Shown here: positions 58,901-64,000 of the stretch, piece by piece | Layout of the letters: each line of letters begins with the position of its first letter | Numbering within the stretch: the first letter of the stretch is position 1 | NCBI GenBank assembly: GCA_009746045.1 | Contig: RPFO01001106.1 | Location: 41,001-105,000 of the forward strand | Length of the DNA: 64,000 bases | Direction: 5' to 3' | Source of the DNA: Mesostigma viride | Lineage: Eukaryota > Streptophyta > Mesostigmatophyceae > Mesostigmatales > Mesostigmataceae | The notes under the pieces: generated by a model | The model's database searches: none | The model's input: the letters and a program-made list of their open reading frames with translations, nothing else | Told to the model about the DNA's origin: nothing | Translations under genes and position numbers: made by a program

Positions 58901-60039
58901 CACGTCTTCCACTGCCACACTACACGAGCTCGCCCGTGCGATCGCACGATGCACCCGACAGGGCCGAAGACGCTGGCATCGGCCCTCGACTGCCATCTGC
59001 CCCTGGACGTGGGGACGATGGGTCGTCAATGGCTGCGGCAGTGCAGGGGAGTACAGCTGAAGGGGCAGGGCAAGCGGATGTCACGGGCGTTCGGGATCGT
59101 CAGCGGCTCCCTTTTGCGATGGTGACATGTGGCAACTGGGACATCCCCCACATCGCGCGGCAGTGCGCCGCGGCTGGTTTGCCCCTGCCGCGCTATTTTC
59201 GCCGCCAGGGGTGGGTGAACCTGAAGCGATCGTTCGACGACCTGTTCCACCGGCGCGTCGTCGGCGCTGCTAAACCTGCCTTCCGCAACGGCCCCGGTGG
59301 CGCTGCGCTGCCGCGATTGCAAGGCCAGTGGGCTGGGACGGGTGGCAGCCTTAAGATTTTGAGTAGCGGTCCCCGTGTATATGCGCTCGGTGTCCAGGAT
59401 GGTTCTTCTGAGGGCTCGGCGTGCGCTGTGGGCAGCCATGCAGCAGCTATAACGACCCTGGGTGACAATTTTCGAGGAAAGGTTACTCAAGGAAAGGTCA
59501 CTCGAGAAAAGGTGGAGAAAAGGTCGGAACGTGGTGCTTTGCAAGGCAACTGCTCCCGTGTGCTGGGACACAGGCACGGGAAACAAGGCCCTTTCACCGA
59601 TGACGAGGATGGCGACCAACAGGGTATGGATGAGGATGAGCATGGAGGCCATGCGGGTGAGCCTGGAGTTGGTGGGATGGAGGAGGATGGCTTGCGGGGA
59701 CCAGCGGTACCATACCAGAAGGTGTCGGGGATGGGGGATGATGACTTGCATCCGGAACCAGAGGGAAGGGTACTGTACCGACGCCGCGTGTCGGGGATGT
59801 CGGAGATGATCCGGCTGCTCACACGTGGCCCGCCGGCGGGGCGGGGCCAGGGTGCCGGTGGCCAGCAGCAGCGAGCGCAAACTCCCTTGGTCGTCTCGGG
59901 CAGTTTCCACGGGTTCCACCACCTGGGCATGCATGACACGGAGAACTTGGCGCGGGTCGCGCAGCGGATTGTGGAGCGCGGAGGCGTTCTCGCGTTGACG
60001 AGCCGCTTGCCGGAAGAGCTGGGTCGACGCGGGATTTAA
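55966..60039 (+). CDS. La-motif / Cys-His cluster / ERI1-like DEDDh 3'-5' exonuclease fusion (1357 aa)
   Basis: Predicted RNA-binding 3'-5' exoribonuclease. ERI1 relatives trim histone mRNA, siRNA and 5.8S rRNA ends. Residues 113-177 are a La-type winged helix (LRRQVEFFFGDANLARDAYL, then HGWCHLATLLSFPTVRRL). Residues 422-442 hold a Cys/His cluster (EPCKYHAAGHCRLCPDAPPC then HH), possibly a CCCH finger. The exonuclease starts at about 630 with YVVLDLEGQDEIIELPAILL (DxE), continues at about 836 (FHRWVRP), at about 1053 (VTCGNWDIPH, second Asp region) and ends at about 1318 with HLGMHDTENLARV (H-x4-D). Thus all four acidic positions and the His are present, but three low-complexity inserts of about 190-250 residues split a domain that normally spans about 180. 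The start is the first in-frame ATG. The inserts could be unspliced introns, but they keep frame and coding-like composition. Confidence 0.78.
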   Translation: MASTRAQLALHVRHVCWAYPRSTASSAGTRKASLPGTAAPASPGGISRRRHDSSNANNTTATTTNNSNSNIHINNTNTSTDPESSIFTNAVTNAMTTINASTSTGNPASTSVLLALRRQVEFFFGDANLARDAYLRSQLDAHGWCHLATLLSFPTVRRLTCDPWLLVTALSTSPLLQVSWLTSHLPAGGDGKEENPGMETIREPVLEGGKANTLDTRPWGSLVSNGIEEITEPLSNMRMHRGRSCAGPPSDALMHGRPDAGSRLHRGAHAGPLLGRSLSRMPSSKRLPQQCSLVVRRDPAFGTGIPDVTALHGPATSAPTGSGTALTGGSSSAPGPVGARLAAAAQPRVRLVEALDGSGPGGGCQKGHGDRQELRVQQDIGGQNRHGAARDMEAKQEKGGKQYAGLQQDGNGLQIRRASVAMEPCKYHAAGHCRLCPDAPPCHHGRSADPAYVALLAAQWLASDDVSAGRALLRHLAASGAPVDPTLLASAVLPSVRLLATNPLGSGQSRHSGSERLARQSAMHEERRARGGLPAPAAAPAPSAGSDSLIGTPRPPCHGKRPDGNASGLAAMAHPTRGALPTRRIPPRRRTTIRQSDPHDAVDRCSTRGGARREPAAQSLLLPHATQQPFGHYVVLDLEGQDEIIELPAILLAVETATCCCCDPSSAGRCTPSAGPAAYTGPSGEAAHPSVNRTSHRRSSANPIVNCTGPCVGNPLALRGEGNSRGGRGIPTRAGGSDRGTAAIRTVGSDRGTAAIRTEGSDRGTAAIRTVGSDRGTAAIRTEGSDRGAVATSTIGGYRDPTCVLVGEAGGERDNASAGNIGGCQCDGGATVRPSLREVTRFHRWVRPGKLFAGKRINPHSPAVPLSQALDELSAWLRHHGMLDDDGDGDDGDSRVNPRPPPLPSATGAPPPPPPSSLRMADPRPPLPSITDTRPRLPSVTDPCPPLPHCTSSPVQSHDAPDRAEDAGIGPRLPSVTDPRLPLPHYTSSPVRSHDAPDRAEDAGIGPRLPSAPGRGDDGSSMAAAVQGSTAEGAGQADVTGVRDRQRLPFAMVTCGNWDIPHIARQCAAAGLPLPRYFRRQGWVNLKRSFDDLFHRRVVGAAKPAFRNGPGGAALPRLQGQWAGTGGSLKILSSGPRVYALGVQDGSSEGSACAVGSHAAAITTLGDNFRGKVTQGKVTREKVEKRSERGALQGNCSRVLGHRHGKQGPFTDDEDGDQQGMDEDEHGGHAGEPGVGGMEEDGLRGPAVPYQKVSGMGDDDLHPEPEGRVLYRRRVSGMSEMIRLLTRGPPAGRGQGAGGQQQRAQTPLVVSGSFHGFHHLGMHDTENLARVAQRIVERGGVLALTSRLPEELGRRGI
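58170..58346 (+). repeat. 36-bp in-frame coding repeat, five copies
   Basis: Encodes GSDRGTAAIRTV/E repeats within the first insert of the exonuclease domain. Units alternate between GTAGGCAGTGACCGGGGAAC and GAAGGTAGTGACCGGGGAAC, implying amplification as a 72-bp dimer. Confidence 0.93.
58730..58995 (+). repeat. Nested in-frame repeats (LPSxTDP and a 126-bp unit)
   Basis: Short DPRPPLPSITD-type units are followed by two long copies of HCTSSPVQSHDAPDRAEDAG then IGPRLPSVTDP, all in the reading frame of the La-ERI1 protein (second insert). Confidence 0.9.
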
Positions 60040-60337
60040 TGAGGCACACTAGCTGTATTAAATTATTTGCCGGTAGAGCTGCATGCTATATCTGGGGGTT
60101 GATCAGGTACACTAAGTGTTGTTTATAGGTGGCCTGTTGGTGTCTTCCTGCGGATGCCATAATTAGCCACGGAGGTCGGTGCGGGTTTGCATCAACTGTT
60201 CATGAACAATATTGCATTATATCTGTAGTAAACTAGTTGTGCGCGCATTTGTACAATATTTAAAAAATAAGCAAGCAGTTTGTGCAGTACAAGTGCCCTA
60301 TTAAATTAAATTAAATTAAATTATAACATGAAGTTCC
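60040..60337. other. 3' flank of the La-ERI1 gene and older retroelement end
   Basis: AT-rich 3' flank. It ends in TTAAATTAAATTAAATTA and AACATGAAGTTCC, the minus-strand 3' end of an older ORF1-only element, interrupted here by the H4 insertion; its continuation is at 62293. Confidence 0.7.
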
Positions 60338-62305
60338 GTTGGGAGATCATTGAATTGAATTGTAACATAACTCCGTGGGGAGTATATGTAGCACATAGCC
60401 CTTGAGAGGGGGGCATATGGCCTATCATACATCCTAAGCTACTTCCTGCAAGGGTGGGGATGTAAAGGACCCTTGCTCTAGGTGCACCAGGGCACTTGCA
60501 TCCCCATGATCTTCAAGCTATGCCCAGCGAAGGGGGAGCCTGTCATGGGGGGGAAGATCAGCATAGCTATACAAAAAGCTAGGGCATGGCTGCTCAGCAG
60601 GGAGTTACTCCCTGCATGGGCACTGCATAATTAAATAAAGCTAGGCATCATCTGGAGGGTGGCTCATCATAGGCACACATGTACATGACTAAAAAGGCTA
60701 GGCCTCAGCTGGTATAGTGCCTGTAGTAGGCGGGCATGTACAAGGCCACTGTCTAACTATTCTACACTACTGCTGTATTCCCCTAGGCTGGGGCTGGAGT
60801 TGCTGGGGCCGCGGTGGTCGAGGGGGTCGCTTGCCAGGGCTTGTGGCCGACGTAGATGGCCGCCCCCTTCCAGTACACCGGCTGGCCCGCCTTGGTCTGC
60901 CGGAGCTGGAGGTAGGTCGGCCATAGCTCCCGTCGCCGTTGTTGCTGTGCCAGGGTCAAGTCGTCGTCTTGGGTGAAGAGAGTCTTCTCGAGCCGCTTGC
61001 GGCGTCTGAGAAAAGAAATCTTGTCCGCCGGGGTCTTAAAGGTGAGAAGGAGCGGGGGCGGCCCGGCCTTGCCCCGCGCGCGGGGAAGGCGGTGGGCGGC
61101 CAGCTCGATCTCACCAGTAAGGCCCATGCGATCAAGGATTTCTCTCTCAAAAGCACGCGCAAGCTTCTCGGAATTCTCACCTTCCTCCATCTTGAGATTC
61201 TTGACAATGACGTTGAGGCTGCGCTTGGCGAGCTCGGCCTCCTCGCGGAGGTCAAGCGTCTGCCGCTGGAGCTGGGCTGCGACGGCGGAGGTGGTGGAGG
61301 TGGTATGTTGCTTAAGCATGTCCGCCCAGGTCGTGATGGGAGGAGCATCGCCGGCCAGGCCAGCCGGGGCTGGCTTGGCGGCAATGTCCTTCACTGCCTG
61401 GGCGGTGAGGCCTGCTGTGTTCTGCAAGACCTCGATAGCGATTGCATTATCCTTGAGGCGCTGGTCGATGTCGCGGAGCTGGGCGGTGATGGAGTCGGTG
61501 GAGACGGAGGGGGGGGGAGGTGGAGGCGAGGAGGGTGGCGGTGGCGGTGGGGATGGTGGGGAGCTCAGCAGCCAGCGTGCCGCCAAGTGCCGCCACATCT
61601 GCGGCAAGAGGGGTCACGTGCTGCTCGAAAGCTTCCTTGAGGAGGGTGCGGATGGAGGCTTCGGAGGGGAAGGGGGGCGGTTTGGGAGCCCAGATCTCGG
61701 ATTCGGAGCGTCCAACAAGGGAGCAGAGGGCGAAGCGTTGAAGCTTGGGGCGAGGCATGCGGTGAATGATTGGGAGAGCCTCGGCGGGGTCGACAAGCTT
61801 GCCGTCACCAGGCCAGCGGCCACGGTTGTGGGACGTGAGGTACACGCACAGGGCTAGAAGCGAGGCGTGATTGCCGGAATAAAAGTCTTCCATAATCCAA
61901 GTGGGGCTGCGTTGCCAGAAGTCGGGGCTGTTGACGTCAAAGGAGCGCTCTTCCCAGGGCGGCTCAGCAGAGCGACTGCGCTTAGGTTCAGGCGATGCTG
62001 ATGGCGAGGCGAGCCCGGGAGGCTGGGCGAGCACCAGTGCCCTACTAGTGTCACCGTTGCCATCTGGGCCGGTGGGCGAAGCTGCAGCCGAAGCTGCAGG
62101 CGTATTTTCATTGCCGAGCGCAGCCGCCAGGCTGCGTTGCGTCGAGAGGCGTTTGCTCATCGTATATTGCGTAATAGCGTCGGAAAATTATATCAGCATG
62201 TGCGTCTTAGAAAGACGAAGCGATTGTGATATTCACAGCTGAATTCGGCGCTCAAACGTGAAAGTTATGAGCTCCGACAGCCATGGCTACCTGTTGGGAG
62301 ATCAT
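60338..62305 (-). mobile_element. ORF1-only non-LTR element (copy H4) with 13-bp TSD
   Basis: The element spans 60351-62292 (1942 bp), between copies of GTTGGGAGATCAT at 60338-60350 and 62293-62305. The 3' end (left) has CTCCGTGGGGAG and the tail complement TGAATTGAATTGTAAC. The 5' leader (right) ends at CCATGGCTACC. The target was itself the 3' hairpin of an older copy, so this is a nested insertion. Confidence 0.88.
60783..62160 (-). CDS. ORF1-type protein of element H4, one frameshift
   Basis: The start ATG is at 62160 (MSKRLSTQRSLAAALGNEN). The frame runs to about 61510 and then shifts by one at a run of nine G (plus strand, about 61507-61516). It continues to the stop at 60783 through QLRDIDQRLKDNAIAIEVLQ, SLNVIVKNLKMEEGENSEKL, LDDDLT-like QDDDLTLAQQQRRRELWPTY and PVYWKGAAIYVGHKPW. 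The C-terminal half is nearly identical to H1, while the N-terminal half is strongly diverged (PDFWQRSPTWIMEDFYSGNH against the H1 counterpart). The shift lies in a homopolymer and could be a sequence error, in which case the copy is intact. Confidence 0.75.
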
Positions 62306-62640
62306 GTAGCACGTATATCAGTTCCCTTGCAGGATGGATGGAGGTGGGCGAAGCCGGCCGCGAGACCGAACTAAGCTAACTCTATAAGCTAATCTATAAA
62401 ACCCTAACTACTCTACTCAGCAAAGCGCCCCTTCCTTTTAGGGGGAGGGGGCTTGCCCACAGGGGCCGGCGTGTGAGCCTGGACAATCGTCTTAATTCCA
62501 CCTCTTCTTGTTCTGCATTGCAGTCCAAGCACTTGAGAGAGAGGGAGGGAATGCGGTGTTCAAACGTAGCTGGGACCACTAGTTCAGCCAGCAACTGCTG
62601 TGTATAGGGCATGGCAGGTTTATCCATCTTTCTAGGGGGG
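62306..62640 (-). pseudogene. Minus-strand coding remnant with a C-x2-C motif
   Basis: A frame at 62627-62394 reads MPYTQQLLAELVVPATFEHR, SLSLKCLDCNAEQEEVELRR and PLPLKGRG. Composition and the neighbouring fragment suggest retroelement ORF1 debris, but the family is not recognised. Confidence 0.4.
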
Positions 62641-63015
62641 GTTGTGGGCTAATCCTGGGAATGCCCCTAAAAACCCAAGGTTATGGGCTCCGGGAGATGG
62701 CCGTCTGCTGCGCTATCTTTGGGACCTGTGTGGCCAGGGCCTCGGTGTGGGCGGTGATGGCTTCAAGCTTCTTCATGAGCACGCCGCACTTGCCCTCCAC
62801 CGAGAGACAAGTGCAGCGTGTGTTTCCGATGCCTGTGCCGCGGTGTGTAGCGCTGTGAACTGGGGTTGTAGCTTGTGGACGACCCGGGTTTCCACATTGG
62901 AGACCCGGGCCTCCACCGTGTTGAGCGTGGTGTTCAGCGATATGTCATCTTCTCGGCCAGTGGCCAGGTCACGAGCTCCTCCAGCACTGCGCGGATGTCA
63001 TCCTTGCAGAGGGAG
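62641..63015 (-). pseudogene. Coiled-coil ORF1-like remnant
   Basis: On the minus strand, successive frames give MPCSLCKDDIRAVLEELVTW, then after a frameshift LNTTLNTVEARVSNVETRVV and KKLEAITAHTEALATQV. A CxxC followed by a heptad-like coiled coil fits the N-terminal part of a LINE ORF1 protein different from the H1 family. It is broken by at least two frameshifts. Confidence 0.45.
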
Positions 63016-63169
63016 CATGGCATGCATGCGCGAATTAATGCCTAGGTATACATGGCCACGTGGATTGTTATGATTATGTAAGGAATTAATTATTAGCACT
63101 TGACTGCGTCGAATTGGGCCGGTGCCAATCAATACAGAGTAAAGGAACCTAATTATCCCTATACACAAT

Positions 63170-63830
63170 GAGAATTAATTAATTAATTAATTAGACTCGT
63201 GCTCCCTATACACAATGAGAAGGAGGGGGGGTGCCCGAGCTTCTCTCACTGCCACCATGAAGTGCACTTCATGCGCATGGGCAGGCCACAGAGCGCGCTC
63301 TCTCCACAGCAGGGTGCCGGGGCGCAACACTTTGGGTGCAATACAATCATGCCTAGTACCAAAAGTAGGCTGACGCGCAGCTTATAATGTTGATATATAT
63401 TCATTGAGAATGATAGATTACGAAGGTGAGATAGGCATGCAACATAAGGAAAAAACCGATGACTGGGAGAATAACCCTGAAGAAATTAATAGTAATCTGA
63501 CACAGACATCCAAGGATCACGCCAGCGGCACAAGGTACAACTAACTATACATCACAAAACTACACGCAGCAACAGCGCTGCCGGCCCACCATGCAGGCCT
63601 GGAAGGAATCTAGACCGCGTGGGTCGCGACAAAGTCGGCCCGGGTGCGGCGGAATAACACATCAGCCACGGTGCGAGTGAGGGCGAGTGACAGACGCTGC
63701 CGCCAATACGAGGACCACGTGCGGGCCGACCACGGGGCGGTCTGACCCTCGAGGTCGAGGCGGTCTTCACGGCGCTGGCAGCACTCGTGGAAAAACTCCG
63801 CATGTTGATATATATGGTCTCAAATTAATT
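63170..63830 (-). mobile_element. Retroelement 3' region with a short open tail
   Basis: At 63176-63208 the minus strand reads GGGAGCACGAGTCTAATTAA then TTAATTAATT, the same 3' end as the RT elements at 26.3 and 28.3 kb. Further upstream on that strand, a frame ending in TAG at 63610 reads FHECCQRREDRLDLEGQTAP, WSARTWSSYWRQRLSLALTR and TVADVLFRRTRADFVATHAV, a protein-like tail of unknown family. Confidence 0.55.
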
Positions 63831-64000
63831 GATATTGTCGGTAATAAACTTGTGTAGACAATGTACGGGCGATGCACGTCAGCTCAAAGCGCAGCACATG
63901 TCAGTGGCGCGGGGTCAATGAACATTGAGCTATACCATTTCTGGCCTGCGCTGGTTGTCTCCTTGATACCATGTTTGTCCCATGCACTTGCAACGTACAT
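63831..64000. other. Right edge of the window
   Basis: Unique sequence plus CTGGCCTGCGCTGGTTGTCT then CCTTGATA, a second copy of the dispersed motif at 41097. No gene seen. Confidence 0.5.

Overview
This is a nuclear window from a microbial eukaryote. The genes are split by roughly 0.3-2 kb introns, coding exons are GC-rich, and introns and intergenic DNA are full of micro- and minisatellites and of non-LTR retrotransposon pieces. A green alga or another microalga seems most likely, but the lineage cannot be fixed from the sequence. There is no CRISPR array, rRNA gene or complete tRNA gene. I rebuilt exon-intron structures by hand. For the spliced genes every junction keeps reading phase, which is the main support for the models.

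Layout. 1-5366: a huge 39/42-bp minisatellite that ends just before a gene. 5415-25491 (+): gene A, 17 exons, 1031 aa, family not recognised, Gly-rich acidic tail. 25.8-28.3 kb: 5'-truncated non-LTR reverse-transcriptase tails, one interrupted by a short retroposon with target-site duplications. 29551-35479 (-): SKA1, the microtubule-binding kinetochore subunit, 10 exons, 460 aa. 36444-38708 (+): RNase H2 subunit C, divergent from SKA1. 39.6-40.6 kb: a 0.5-kb fold-back element followed by a 98-bp tandem repeat. 41.5-48.8 kb: a cluster of retroelements that encode only an ORF1-type RNA-binding protein, plus another reverse-transcriptase tail. 49529-54615 (-): a FUS/TAF15-like protein (RRM, RanBP2 zinc finger, charged repeats), 4 exons, 645 aa. 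55966-60039 (+): an unspliced 1357-aa frame joining a La-type motif, a small Cys/His cluster and an ERI1-like DEDDh exonuclease split by three long inserts. 60.35-62.3 kb (-): another complete ORF1-only element nested in an older element end. 62.3-64 kb: more retroelement debris. The five host genes alternate strand (+ - + - +).

The host genes do not form one pathway, but two themes recur: chromosome and nucleic-acid maintenance (SKA1, RNase H2C) and RNA binding or decay (the FUS/TAF15-like protein and the La-ERI1 protein).

Two observations stand out. First, in three separate genes the last bases of an exon together with the 5' splice site have been duplicated in tandem into the following intron, up to seven copies, leaving ladders of candidate donor sites. 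Second, a family of about 2-kb ORF1-only retroelements with clean 10- and 13-bp target-site duplications shares a 3' hairpin and AT-rich tail with the reverse-transcriptase elements nearby, which suggests a half-LINE that borrows another element's enzyme.
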